A stretch of DNA of 64,000 nt. Origin: Spartinivicinus poritis (lineage in GTDB: Bacteria > Pseudomonadota > Gammaproteobacteria > Pseudomonadales > Zooshikellaceae). The notes beneath the pieces were generated by a model. The model had not been told where the DNA came from, searched no databases, and saw only the letters and a list, made by a program, of their open reading frames with translations. The stretch spans positions 1 to 64,000 of the forward strand of contig NZ_JAPMOU010000008.1 of assembly GCF_028858535.1 (NCBI RefSeq). Direction: 5' to 3'. This document shows, piece by piece, positions 10,031 to 18,680 of the stretch (position 1 is the stretch's first letter; each line of letters opens with the position of its first letter). The position numbers were made by a program, and so were the translations under genes.

Positions 10031-10408
10031 TTACAGGTGTTTAAGCTGCTCTTCGATTTCGGTGATTTTATTGCTAACGACCTTTTCTAGGTGTTTTAAG
10101 TCTTGAAGAATTTTCTTCTTGTGATCAATTATTTCTTTGTCATGCTTGGTGACTTGATCTAATTCATCAACAACATGCCTTAAAATAGGCGAAATTTCTG
10201 TGACATCTTTATATTTGTGGGTACCGCTATCAACCAATACTGTTTTCTTTTGGCGGGGGTACTTAAATTTTTCACTACGGGCAAATAATGAGCCTTTTTC
10301 TTTTTTGTAGTAAATTTTAAGTATATCGTATTCTGCTTCTGAACGAAGGCTATAGCGATCGATATTTTCGATGGCTGTAATGCCCATGCTTTTTAAATGC
10401 TCGTACAT
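10031..10408 (-). CDS. DUF3461 family protein
   Basis: This 125-aa cytoplasmic protein opens with [10 protein letters not shown], followed by [19 protein letters not shown] and FKYPRQKKT, which I recognise as the DUF3461 family of small gammaproteobacterial proteins. The C-terminal third (about 80-125) is a charged coiled coil. The function is unknown. It stands alone on the minus strand, convergent with dinB, with a 286-bp spacer to uspA. Confidence 0.8.
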   Translation of the reverse strand: MYEHLKSMGITAIENIDRYSLRSEAEYDILKIYYKKEKGSLFARSEKFKYPRQKKTVLVDSGTHKYKDVTEISPILRHVVDELDQVTKHDKEIIDHKKKILQDLKHLEKVVSNKITEIEEQLKHL

Positions 10409-10626
10409 AACTCTACCTGATCTAATTGCTAAATTACTAAAGTTGCCCTTAATAAGTGTACTGCCTGATAGTCTTTTGTCACTCCGGACTAATACGAAAA
10501 ATCCTTTGGCGTGAATGCTAGGGGTACTTATAACGTAGGTAAGTTTAGCTAGTAAGTTGTTATTAGAGGAGGGTATTTACGAGGAATATACTTATCAACT
10601 AGGGCGCAGTCATAAGTGTTTTATGA

Positions 10627-10668
10627 AGAAACTACTGCTATCTTTTTGCAGCAAGGGCAGTAGTTTCT
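10627..10668 (-). terminator. hairpin downstream of uspA
   Basis: Perfect 12-bp arms (AGAAACTACTGC and GCAGTAGTTTCT) separated by 18 bases lie just past the uspA stop codon on the minus strand. The region 10409-10626 otherwise shows nothing coding. Confidence 0.55.
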
Positions 10669-10694
10669 ATTAGATAAAGATGAAAAGCAAGTAA

Positions 10695-11120
10695 TTACTT
10701 AATAACAAGTATGCTAGTGTTGCAATGCTCTACTACTTTAGCAGTTACTGAGCCAAGGAAAAAGTGATTTAGCTTGCTGTTATGAGTGGCAATGACGACC
10801 AGATCGATATCGCTTTGGCTGATTTTTTTAAGAATTTTTTTATAAGCTTTACCTTCAGCTACATCGACTTCGTAATTGACCCCTTCTGGTAGTTGCTGTT
10901 TTGCATACTCTTTTAGTCGAGCTTTTAAGTCAGCTAATGCTTCTCGCATCACTTCTGTTGGAAAGTGATTTGATACGATTGGCATGTTAAAGCCAGGAAT
11001 TACAGTGAACAGATGTAAAGTGGCATTATTCGACTGGGCAAGGAAAATGGCGGTATCGATTGCTTTTTGAGCTAGCGCAGTTTCATTTAAGTCGACAGGG
11101 AGTAAGATATTTTTATACAT
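10695..11120 (-). CDS. universal stress protein, UspA family
   Basis: This 141-aa single-domain Usp protein begins MYKNILLPVDLNE, with the ATP-binding-type G-x2-G-x9-G-S/T pattern near the C-terminus (HNSKLNHFFLGSVTAKV). The frame stays open 34 codons further upstream. I chose the ATG at 11120 because it gives the usual family length and has an AAGGTG site directly before it. It lies downstream of, and in the same direction as, the TRAP permease, but a terminator separates them. Many TRAP operons include a Usp gene, so a functional link is plausible. Confidence 0.9.
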   Translation of the reverse strand: MYKNILLPVDLNETALAQKAIDTAIFLAQSNNATLHLFTVIPGFNMPIVSNHFPTEVMREALADLKARLKEYAKQQLPEGVNYEVDVAEGKAYKKILKKISQSDIDLVVIATHNSKLNHFFLGSVTAKVVEHCNTSILVIK

Positions 11121-11235
11121 AGGACACCTTGAAAAACTACCTTTTTGTCGGTTTGATGCAAGTGGCACCTCACTCACGAGGGTAGTGAGATTGTCAAAGT
11201 AGAAAAACTTCTGCAATGACATGTGTCATTTAAAA

Positions 11236-11271
11236 GCCAGACTTTATTGCTTGAGGGCAACAAAGTCTGGC
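11236..11271 (-). terminator. terminator after the TRAP permease gene
   Basis: GCCAGACTTT (11236-11245) pairs perfectly with AAAGTCTGGC (11262-11271). On the minus strand the stem runs into CTTTTAAA. It lies 30 bases past the permease stop codon and before uspA. Confidence 0.7.
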
Positions 11272-11300
11272 CATGTTTTATTTACTGCTATGAAAAATGT

Positions 11301-13979
11301 TTAAGCAGTTGCTGGCTGATTCTGTTTTCGGCGGCGTTGCATTAAGAAAATACCACCGAGCAGTAACAATGCGGGGATAAACATCCACTGCTTATTTGGT
11401 CGCTCAGTATTTTCTTGCTCAATGTGCATAATTTGCCAGTCGAAGTCGACACCTTGTCTGCCAATAGCCGAGCTAAAATCAATTGAGTCAACCGTAACCG
11501 TTCCTTTTTCGTCGTCAATGAGTAGTTCTAAACCACTGGCTCGAATCATTTCCTCACCACTTTCACCTTTTGGTAAACGTAACAGAACGGTTTTTTCTTT
11601 ATGTTTGCCATCAATGGTTTCACCGCCGACTCTCAGTCGAAGGTCTTTCCCTTCACCTGCTTGCTCTGCCATTTGGTAGATTTCTTTGGCAGGGATCAAG
11701 TTAGTTGGCTCGTAGAGATAGTCCCACCAGAAGCCTGGGCGGAACAAAGTAAAGGCAACCAGCAATAAACCAACGGTTTCATACCAACGGTTTTTCACAA
11801 ACCAATACCCTTGGGTAGCGGCAGAGAAAACCAGCATAGCCCCTAGTGCGCTCAGTATAACCAGTGTCAGATCCAATGGACCGCCAATGTCTATTAACAA
11901 CAATTGTGTGTTAAAAATAAACATAAAGGGCAGGATAGCGGTGCGAATATCATAGATAAAACCTTGAATACCGGTTTTAATTGGATCGCTTTGGGCAATA
12001 GCTGCTGCTGCATAAGCTGCAAGCCCTACAGGAGGTGTATCATCAGCTAATATCCCAAAATAGAACACAAATAAGTGCACAGCAATCAGTGGCACAATTA
12101 AGCCGTTTTCAGCACCTAAGGACACAATGACAGGTGCCATTAAGCTTGATACAACAATATAGTTGGCGGTTGTAGGCAAGCCCATACCTAATATAAGGCT
12201 AATAATGGCAGTAAATATCAGTACTAATAAAATGCTACCTTGAGAAAGTAACCCAATCACCTCAGTTAGCTTTTGACCAATACCGGTTAAGGTTACAACA
12301 CCTACGATAATACCTGCTGCTGCAGTCGCCACACCAATGCCGATCATGTTGCGTGCACCAGTTGCAAAGCCAAGCATTAAGTCGCTAAAGCCAAGCTTGG
12401 TATTCTCTCGAAGCTCTTTAGCGTAATTACTAGCATTGGTGGCTGCAGATGATGCTTTTGCTTCGCGCTTGTGAGCAAAAAATACCTTCATTGGCCGGTG
12501 GGTAACCACTATAAAAATCATAAAGACGGTTGCCCAAAAAGCAGATAAAGAGGCAGATAAACGCTCAACAGTTAAGCACCAAACCAAAATCACTATAGGT
12601 AATAGAAAGTACAGGCCGCTTTTGACAGTAGGGCCAACAGGCGGCATTTCAATGACATCCTGATCTGGGTTGTCTAAATGAGGGGCGGGGTATTTAGTGG
12701 AATAAGCCACTAGTGCGACATAAGCAATAAATGTGATAGCCCCAATGACCCAGATAGCTGCATCACCCAGTAATGACTTAGACCAGCCAATGCCATAGTA
12801 CACAATCAGGCTTAGTACACACAGACCAAGAATGGTACCTATAAACGTCAGCAGTGATTGCACGAGGGTTGGTTTGTAAGGTCTTGGTAACCCTTCCATG
12901 CCGGCTTTCAGTGCTTCAAGGTGAACAATGTAAAACAGGGCAATATAAGAAATTAATGCAGGCAAAATAGCATGCTTGATGACTTCTATATAATCAATAC
13001 CTACATACTCCACCATCAAAAAGGCTGCGGCCCCCATAACTGGTGGTGTAAGCTGACCATTAGTAGAAGCAGCCACTTCAATTGCACCAGCTTTGCTGGC
13101 CGGGAAGCCGACTCGTTTCATCAAGGGAATAGTGAAGGTACCGGTAGTTACCACATTGGCAATAGATGAACCGGAGACAATGCCACTTAAACCAGAAGAA
13201 ACGACAGCTGCTTTGGCAGGACCGCCTTTCAAGTGCCCTAGCAGTGAAAAGGCAACTTGAATAAAGTAACTGCCTGCACCAGCGCGATCAAGCAATGCAC
13301 CAAAAAGAACAAATAAAAATACGAAATCGGTAGCAACGCCTAAGGCGACCCCAAATACACCTTCTGACGTAATCCAGAAATGGGAGAGCGCTTTTTGTAA
13401 GCTGGCACCTTTGTAGGCGATAACATCTGGCATATAAGGGCCGGCAAAGGTGTAAACCAAAAATACACCCGCAACAATCATTAAAGGTGGCCCAAGTGCA
13501 CGGCGGGTTGCCTCTAGTAACAGCAGCATGCCAATACCAGCTGTTACTAAGTCAGCTGTTGTTGGTGCCCCCGCACGGTTGGCTAAATCATCTTTGAACA
13601 CGACCAAGTAAAGAGTACATGCGACCCCAACCAGGGCAAAAAACCAATCTTGGATAGGGATGTAGTAACGTGGTGAACGCTTGAATGCGGGATAGGCGGT
13701 AAAGGCTAAAAATAGCGCAAAACCTAAGTGGATAGCACGTGACTCGGTGCTGTTAAATAAGCCAAAACTGAAGTCTTGGGTTATATTATTGTATATAAAC
13801 GTATTAATGCCGCTGGGTAACGGGGAAGCAATCCATAACTGGAATAGCGACCAACAGATAGGGACCAGTAACAGCACATAAGCAGGAATTCCTCTTGGTG
13901 CTCTGGCTCCACTATCAGCTTCGGCGATCATTTGCTCTAGATTTTGGTCTAGAGGAAGATCCTGGTCTTTCGAAGTCAT
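11301..13979 (-). CDS. TRAP transporter permease, fused DctQM (TAXI type)
   Basis: This 892-aa polytopic inner-membrane protein has the small (DctQ-like) and large (DctM-like) TRAP subunits in one chain. The DctM portion includes the family signature region GIVSGSSIANVVTTGTFTIP, and the last ~170 residues match the DUF3394 tail of TAXI-type permeases plus a final TM helix. It imports organic acids with a sodium gradient in known members; the substrate here is unknown. I chose the ATG at 13979 (MTSKDQ). A GTG 27 codons upstream (14060) is open but encodes an unusual Ala/Ser-rich leader. The binding protein lies 258 bp upstream on the same strand. Confidence 0.92.
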   Translation of the reverse strand: MTSKDQDLPLDQNLEQMIAEADSGARAPRGIPAYVLLLVPICWSLFQLWIASPLPSGINTFIYNNITQDFSFGLFNSTESRAIHLGFALFLAFTAYPAFKRSPRYYIPIQDWFFALVGVACTLYLVVFKDDLANRAGAPTTADLVTAGIGMLLLLEATRRALGPPLMIVAGVFLVYTFAGPYMPDVIAYKGASLQKALSHFWITSEGVFGVALGVATDFVFLFVLFGALLDRAGAGSYFIQVAFSLLGHLKGGPAKAAVVSSGLSGIVSGSSIANVVTTGTFTIPLMKRVGFPASKAGAIEVAASTNGQLTPPVMGAAAFLMVEYVGIDYIEVIKHAILPALISYIALFYIVHLEALKAGMEGLPRPYKPTLVQSLLTFIGTILGLCVLSLIVYYGIGWSKSLLGDAAIWVIGAITFIAYVALVAYSTKYPAPHLDNPDQDVIEMPPVGPTVKSGLYFLLPIVILVWCLTVERLSASLSAFWATVFMIFIVVTHRPMKVFFAHKREAKASSAATNASNYAKELRENTKLGFSDLMLGFATGARNMIGIGVATAAAGIIVGVVTLTGIGQKLTEVIGLLSQGSILLVLIFTAIISLILGMGLPTTANYIVVSSLMAPVIVSLGAENGLIVPLIAVHLFVFYFGILADDTPPVGLAAYAAAAIAQSDPIKTGIQGFIYDIRTAILPFMFIFNTQLLLIDIGGPLDLTLVILSALGAMLVFSAATQGYWFVKNRWYETVGLLLVAFTLFRPGFWWDYLYEPTNLIPAKEIYQMAEQAGEGKDLRLRVGGETIDGKHKEKTVLLRLPKGESGEEMIRASGLELLIDDEKGTVTVDSIDFSSAIGRQGVDFDWQIMHIEQENTERPNKQWMFIPALLLLGGIFLMQRRRKQNQPATA

Positions 13980-14237
13980 ATCAATTTTTGCCTTTAGATA
14001 CGAAAGAGAACAAGCTGGTAGGGCTGCTGAGCCATTGACAGCAGCACAGGGAGATGCCACATAAACTAACAGCTGCTTTATATAAAGATAATAAAATTTT
14101 CATATTTAGCCGCTATATTTTAGTCCTGGGTATCTAAAGAAATAACATTAAACGCTTTGGACTAATGCACTTCATGACATACCCAGGTTTGTGGCATCTA
14201 AATGATGCTTTCAGGCTAACTCATAAAATAGCCGAAT

Positions 14238-15218
14238 TTATTTAATTAAACCGGCTTCTTTAAAGTACTTTTTAGCACCTTCGTGCAGTGGTGCAGACAG
14301 TCCGTCAGTGACCATGCTTTCTTTATTCAGGTGAGAGAAAGCTTGGTGTAGAGAAGTAAAGTCAGTGAAGTTATTAAAAACAGCTTTAACTAAATTGTAT
14401 ACTACTTCTGGCTTGGTTTTAGTTGAGCTAACCAGCGTAGCTGCGACACCAAAGGTAGGAATATCTTTGTCATTGCCAGCATATAAGCCGCCAGGAATCA
14501 CAGTTTTCGCATAATAGCTGTTGTCAGCTACCAATTTGTCGATTTCTTTACCTTGAACGGGAACAATTGTGGTGTCACAAGTGGTAGTCGCTTCTTTGAT
14601 GGATCCACTAGGGTGGCCAGCGACAAACACAAATGCATCAATTTTGTTGTCACATAGGGCTTTTGCTTGCTCAGCTGACTTTAATTCAGACACTAAAGAG
14701 AAAGCTTTTTTGTTCCAACCGTACTGCTTCATCAACACTTCCATGTTGGCGCGTTGACCAGAACCTGGGTTACCAATATTAACCCGCTTGCCTTTTAAAT
14801 CAGCAAAGTTCTTAATATTAGCGTCTTTTCGTGCAACTACTGTAAAAGCTTCTACATGTAAAGAGAACACGGCACGTAAATCTTTGTAAGCACCTTGATC
14901 TTTAAATTGGCTGCTACCGTTGTAGGCGTGATACTGCCAATCAGATTGTACAACCCCTAAATCCAGCTCACCAGCACGCATAGTATTAAGGTTGTAGATG
15001 GAACCACCAGTACTTTCAACAGAGCAACGAATACCATGCTCTTTGCGGCCCTTGTTAACTAAACGACAAATAGCACCACCAGTAGGGTAATACACGCCAG
15101 TAACACCACCAGTACCGATGGTAATAAATTGTTGTTCAGCAGCATGGCTTGCTGATATGCCCACTACGCTTAAGCTAACACCCACTAAACCATAGGAAAG
15201 TTTTTTCAGTACGGACAT
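14238..15218 (-). CDS. TAXI family TRAP transporter solute-binding protein
   Basis: This 326-aa periplasmic protein has a Sec signal peptide ending near residue 26 ([11 protein letters not shown]). The TAXI hallmarks [20 protein letters not shown] and [20 protein letters not shown] follow. It captures substrate for the fused permease downstream. The ATG at 15218 has a GAGG site. The upstream gap (15219-15670) contains a 9-bp inverted repeat that may be an operator. Glutamate or other dicarboxylates are known TAXI ligands, but the sequence does not fix the ligand. Confidence 0.93.
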   Translation of the reverse strand: MSVLKKLSYGLVGVSLSVVGISASHAAEQQFITIGTGGVTGVYYPTGGAICRLVNKGRKEHGIRCSVESTGGSIYNLNTMRAGELDLGVVQSDWQYHAYNGSSQFKDQGAYKDLRAVFSLHVEAFTVVARKDANIKNFADLKGKRVNIGNPGSGQRANMEVLMKQYGWNKKAFSLVSELKSAEQAKALCDNKIDAFVFVAGHPSGSIKEATTTCDTTIVPVQGKEIDKLVADNSYYAKTVIPGGLYAGNDKDIPTFGVAATLVSSTKTKPEVVYNLVKAVFNNFTDFTSLHQAFSHLNKESMVTDGLSAPLHEGAKKYFKEAGLIK

Positions 15219-15300
15219 GTTTACCTCGTCTCTTTTACTTTTATGTAGGTATACCTTGAAACAGGTATATTGGTTGTTTTTTTGTTAAAACAGTGGCGCA

Positions 15301-15334
15301 TTGACTATACAAATACGGCTTTAACTATAGTCAA
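15301..15334. promoter_or_regulatory. inverted repeat upstream of the TAXI gene
   Basis: A perfect 9-bp inverted repeat, TTGACTATA-N16-TATAGTCAA, lies 83-116 bp upstream of the TAXI start codon. Read on the minus strand it also offers a TTGACT -35 and a TATAGT element about 19 bases apart, so it may be a promoter/operator. The rest of 15219-15670 shows no gene I can support. Confidence 0.4.
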
Positions 15335-15670
15335 GTCCTTGTCAATTGCAGCCTGTTTGACAAAAAAGGAACAATTTAATTACCAAATACCCCGTATAAC
15401 TATAAGTATTTTTACCTACATAAATGATTTTAATTGCTATCACATGATGAAAAATACTTAAAATCAAGGTAGTTAGGCCTAATTAGTGGCCAAGTAATAT
15501 TTTTTGCTGATTAATTGAACAGGCTAATAGCGCTGACCTTTTTGAATATAATTCAATCGTTTTCTTTTTAACAGAAACTTGCTTAAGATACCGCTCCACA
15601 ATGGGTGAGAGGGTGGTTTAATTGTGGACAAAAATCGGGAAGTAAAAATGTGGGGTGAAAAGCATAAACC

Positions 15671-16687
15671 ATGGCGGTGAAGGTTGGAATATATGGGTTT
15701 AATGGCCTAAGCCGACTGGCAATTAGAGCAGCCTGGGAGTGGCCTGAAGTCGAATTTGTATTAGTTAATGATGCTTCGGTTACCCCTGAGCAGGTTGCTT
15801 GGATGCTCAAACAGGATAGTAGCCGTGGCTGCTGGCAAAAGTCGATAGCAGCTGAAGAAAAAGCGATCAGAATTGATAACACCTCTGTTGCCTGTACTCA
15901 ATTTGCCAAAATATCTGAAATTCCTTGGCGAAAGCTCGGAGTAGATATTGTCTTGGTGGCTGAGCCTTGGCCTGAAGAAGTTAGCTTGCATGCTTTGAAA
16001 ATGCTGTTACCCAAAGCAATATTAACTCGTCCAGTTGAACAGGTATTGGCATTAGTCATGGGGGTTAATGACCATTTGTATTCACCTCATGATCACTCAC
16101 TTATCTCGGCCCTGTCAGCCAGTTGTCATATGGTCGCCCCAGTATTTAATGTACTGCTTAATGGGCTGGGAATAAAATATGCGTCTTTTTACTATCAGCC
16201 TGGAAATAATACGGTAAGCCATCACTTGTCACCTCAGCACTTTAAACACCGTCTGAGTTATGAAGAAGCCTCGGTTTACAGTCAGCCTACTTGGCTAGCA
16301 GATGAACTGTTATCAGTTTTTCCTGGCTTTAAACATCAACTTGCTGCAAGTGCACATTTTTTACCGAGTGCAAAGCTATCACAAGTGCACGGTACTTTTC
16401 TGGTTGAGTGCAAAACGACCGTCGCAGAAGTGAATAGTTTGCTGGATAAAGCGGCGAGAGGACGCTACCGACAACTGTTGTCTGTCAGTCATGAGTCTTT
16501 ATGGGTAAACGACCTATGGCAACAGCCTTATTCTGTCAGCCTGGAAGCAGCAGCTACACAAGTGGTAGGTAGTGAGATGGTTAGTTTGACCCTATGGGCA
16601 GATGAGCAATGGATGTATGCGCACCGGTTAATGGAGTTAGTCCGAAAAGTGGGCGCAGCAACAACAAGCCAGCCAGTTGTTACTTAA
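15671..16687 (+). CDS. divergent glyceraldehyde-3-phosphate dehydrogenase-like protein
   Basis: This 338-aa protein has GAPDH architecture and normal GAPDH length. The N-terminal Rossmann motif reads KVGIYGFNGLSRLAIRAA where GAPDH has GINGFGRIGR. The catalytic-cysteine region SASCHMVAPV keeps Cys152 in the S-x-S-C context but loses the usual T-T-N-C. The segment equivalent to the catalytic histidine (TTVHAYT in GAPDH) reads ASFYYQPG, with no His. Ordinary GAPDH activity is therefore doubtful; a changed substrate or a non-catalytic role is possible. The stop codon overlaps the end of a palindromic repeat. No glycolytic gene is adjacent. Confidence 0.7.
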   Translation: MAVKVGIYGFNGLSRLAIRAAWEWPEVEFVLVNDASVTPEQVAWMLKQDSSRGCWQKSIAAEEKAIRIDNTSVACTQFAKISEIPWRKLGVDIVLVAEPWPEEVSLHALKMLLPKAILTRPVEQVLALVMGVNDHLYSPHDHSLISALSASCHMVAPVFNVLLNGLGIKYASFYYQPGNNTVSHHLSPQHFKHRLSYEEASVYSQPTWLADELLSVFPGFKHQLAASAHFLPSAKLSQVHGTFLVECKTTVAEVNSLLDKAARGRYRQLLSVSHESLWVNDLWQQPYSVSLEAAATQVVGSEMVSLTLWADEQWMYAHRLMELVRKVGAATTSQPVVT

Positions 16688-16834
16688 GGGTACCTCATAA
16701 TAATTGCTGATGGCCTCTGTGCAAGATCCCATCAGGCAGCGCCTTCTGGTAAACCCCCACTCAGTGCTGTTGATTTTGATTGCGAATTTACCAGAAGGCC
16801 AGGGACAGCAAATAATTATTAGAAGTGCCCTTAA
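16684..16834. repeat. palindromic MITE-like element, family B, copy 1
   Basis: The ends TTAAGGGTACCTC and GAAGTGCCCTTAA are imperfect inverted repeats, with inner arms CTTCTGGTAAA and TTTACCAGAAG. A longer relative at 17435-17698 shares both ends and the inner arms in the same orientation. The left end supplies the stop codon of the GAPDH-like gene. No transposase is present, so it is non-autonomous or a structural repeat. Confidence 0.75.
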
Positions 16835-16934
16835 ATAGCGTATTTTACAGGTTTGCGATTTGCAGAAATATCCGAGTGAGTTTGGATATTTCTACAGTTT
16901 TTAAGTGGAGGTAACTAAAATCAATAAAGTCTGT

Positions 16935-17432
16935 TTAGACGTTTTGTTGTAAACAACATTTTTTATATTTTTTGCCGCTACCGCAAGGACATGGAGCATT
17001 ACGATTAATTTTTGTTTGTACTTTAAATGGTGCAGTTGGATCAATGTAGTACCAGCGTTGATCAATTTTTACAAATCGCGAGTTTTCAGATAATACCTGA
17101 GTTTTTGGATTGCTGGTCAGTTGATAATAAGCATTAAAAGAAACTTCACCTACCTCATCGGCAGCTTGTCCAGCCCACACTTTATTCACTTCCAGCTTCA
17201 CCCACTGGCATTGGTCGGCCCAGGATTTTATCGACTCTTTCTTTAAGCTTGCTTGTTGTTGGGGGTGGGTAGTAGCAATTAAATAATCCAATGCATTTAC
17301 CACATAGGCTGAATAACGAGAGCGCATTAGCTGTTCAGCTGTTGCAGCAGGTTGACTACCTTCAATCAATGGTTGGCAGCAATTGATAAAGTCTTGATTG
17401 CTTCCGCAAGGGCATGATGCAGGGTTATTCAT
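16935..17432 (-). CDS. ychJ: YchJ family (UPF0225) SEC-C motif protein
   Basis: This 165-aa protein has Cys-rich zinc-binding SEC-C motifs at both ends: [13 protein letters not shown] at about 8-20 and [13 protein letters not shown] at about 149-161. The central NTF2-like YchJ domain ([13 protein letters not shown]) lies between them. The role is uncertain; SEC-C motifs occur in SecA and other zinc-binding proteins. The ATG at 17432 lies three bases from a family B repeat whose terminal AGAGGTG reads as the ribosome-binding site. The gene is thus framed by two repeat copies. Confidence 0.9.
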   Translation of the reverse strand: MNNPASCPCGSNQDFINCCQPLIEGSQPAATAEQLMRSRYSAYVVNALDYLIATTHPQQQASLKKESIKSWADQCQWVKLEVNKVWAGQAADEVGEVSFNAYYQLTSNPKTQVLSENSRFVKIDQRWYYIDPTAPFKVQTKINRNAPCPCGSGKKYKKCCLQQNV

Positions 17433-17434
17433 TG

Positions 17435-17698
17435 GGGCACCTCTAATAATTGTTTATAGTCTCTGCGCAAGCTGACGGGGTCTTGAACAAGGCGGCTTGT
17501 GAAGTGTAAGGCTGGTTGCCTTTCCAAGCAAGGCAACACAGTGCAAGAGCTCGTCAGGCAGCGCCTTTCAGGGCCTTCTGGTAAACCCGCACTCGGTGTT
17601 GTTGCTTTTCAACAGGCCACCAGCATGCCTTCAAATCAACGCCTTGATTGCGAATTTACCAGAAGGCCAGAGACAGTAAACAATTATTAGAGGTGCCC
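17435..17698. repeat. palindromic MITE-like element, family B, copy 2
   Basis: The terminal inverted repeats GGGCACCTCTAATAATTGTTTA and AAACAATTATTAGAGGTGCCC are almost perfect. The inner arms CCTTCTGGTAAA and TTTACCAGAAGG match copy 1 at 16684-16834, and this copy carries about 110 extra internal bases. The left end provides the putative ribosome-binding site of ychJ. Isolated GGGCACCTCT ends also occur at 27748 and 30271. Confidence 0.8.
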
Positions 17699-17800
17699 AT
17701 TGGTTCGCTCATTTTTTAAATAATGTTTGACAATAATAACATGAATTTTAGTGAATTTTTTATTGTGATTTATTAGGTGAGGTGCTAGATTCGAAACGCC

Positions 17801-17861
17801 CTAGCTCGAATATTTCACCAGATATCAAGGATTTTATGGTCTGGTGAAATATTCGGGCTAG
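17801..17861. repeat. long inverted repeat upstream of the DUF4360 pair
   Basis: Arms of 22 bases (17801-17822 and 17840-17861) match with one mismatch around a 17-nt spacer. The core is CTCGAATATTTCACCAGA. GTTTTATT follows, so it could terminate or attenuate transcription ahead of the DUF4360 genes, or be an insertion-sequence remnant. I cannot choose between these from one copy. Confidence 0.65.
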
Positions 17862-17918
17862 TTTTATTGCATAAAACAGTTATGAAGTAATTTAGCTTTT
17901 AAAAGGACTTTGTATCCA

Positions 17919-18602
17919 ATGGAAAAAAAATATTTAGCTCACTTATTTGGAGCATCCATTTGTACCTTTGCGTTACTACCTGTTATTTCTGCATCGGCAA
18001 ATCCAGCGATATCTTTGGAAGATCCTCCGGAAAACTCAGTTTATATAGAGGATATTGTTTACGGTGGTACTGGTTGCCCTAATGGTACAGTTGGTACTTC
18101 GATAGCACCGAACGGGTTAAATTTTGGTGTGTCTTTTGATCAATATATTGCGGGTATTGGTGACGGATATAATCGAGCAGATAAAAGAAAATACTGCGAA
18201 CTAAGGATTAACTTACGCATCCCTTCTGGTTATTCCTATGCAATTGCCGATATTATTTATCGCGGTTATGCCGAGTTAGATAAAGGAGTAGTTGGTACGC
18301 TTAAATCGCGTTATCGCTTTCAGGGAGAATTACTGGAAGCTGGTTTTTCGAAGACTATTCGGGGGCAGGTGGATAAAGACTTTGCCTATGATGACACGCT
18401 GGATCTCGAATCTTATGTATGGTCTGACTGTGGAGCCACTGCACCTGTGGTACTCAATACGCAAATTCGTTTAAATGCGACACCTGTAGCAGCACCAGAG
18501 GCGGGTGGTACAATCGGTGTTGATAGTGTTGAAGGTAAGCTGACTCAGGAGTATGGCTTGGTTTGGCGTCGTTGTGGAGAAGTAGCGGGTACTTTTGAAT
18601 AA
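17919..18602 (+). CDS. secreted DUF4360 protein, copy 1
   Basis: This 227-aa exported protein has a signal peptide ending near residue 25 (SASA|NPAIS). The mature part shows DUF4360 features: YGGTGCPNGT near the start, GLNFGVSFDQYIAGIGDG, two further cysteines (KYCELRI and WSDCGATAP) and a C-terminal cysteine. Four cysteines suggest two disulfides. The function of DUF4360 is unknown. The ATG at 17919 follows AAAAGGA; a TTG three codons earlier is too close to that site. A paralogue lies 78 bp downstream, so the two are probably co-transcribed. Confidence 0.85.
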   Translation: MEKKYLAHLFGASICTFALLPVISASANPAISLEDPPENSVYIEDIVYGGTGCPNGTVGTSIAPNGLNFGVSFDQYIAGIGDGYNRADKRKYCELRINLRIPSGYSYAIADIIYRGYAELDKGVVGTLKSRYRFQGELLEAGFSKTIRGQVDKDFAYDDTLDLESYVWSDCGATAPVVLNTQIRLNATPVAAPEAGGTIGVDSVEGKLTQEYGLVWRRCGEVAGTFE

Positions 18603-18680
18603 AGTAAAACAGTCTATCGTGCTGCGTTTAGCTAAAATTAATGGCAGATAGGCTTAAAAGGAATTTGCAAGGAATTAATA

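Noticed and set aside
15270-15461. 63-codon plus-strand frame upstream of the GAPDH-like gene
   Set aside because: Overlaps the operator-like repeat of the TAXI promoter and has no ribosome-binding site or motif.
15671-16687. Calling this gene gapA
   Set aside because: Key GAPDH residues, including the catalytic His segment and the nucleotide-binding GRIGR loop, are changed, so the housekeeping name would mislead.
17499-17690. 63-codon frame inside the family B repeat
   Set aside because: Entirely within the palindromic element, and its sequence follows the repeat symmetry rather than protein constraints.
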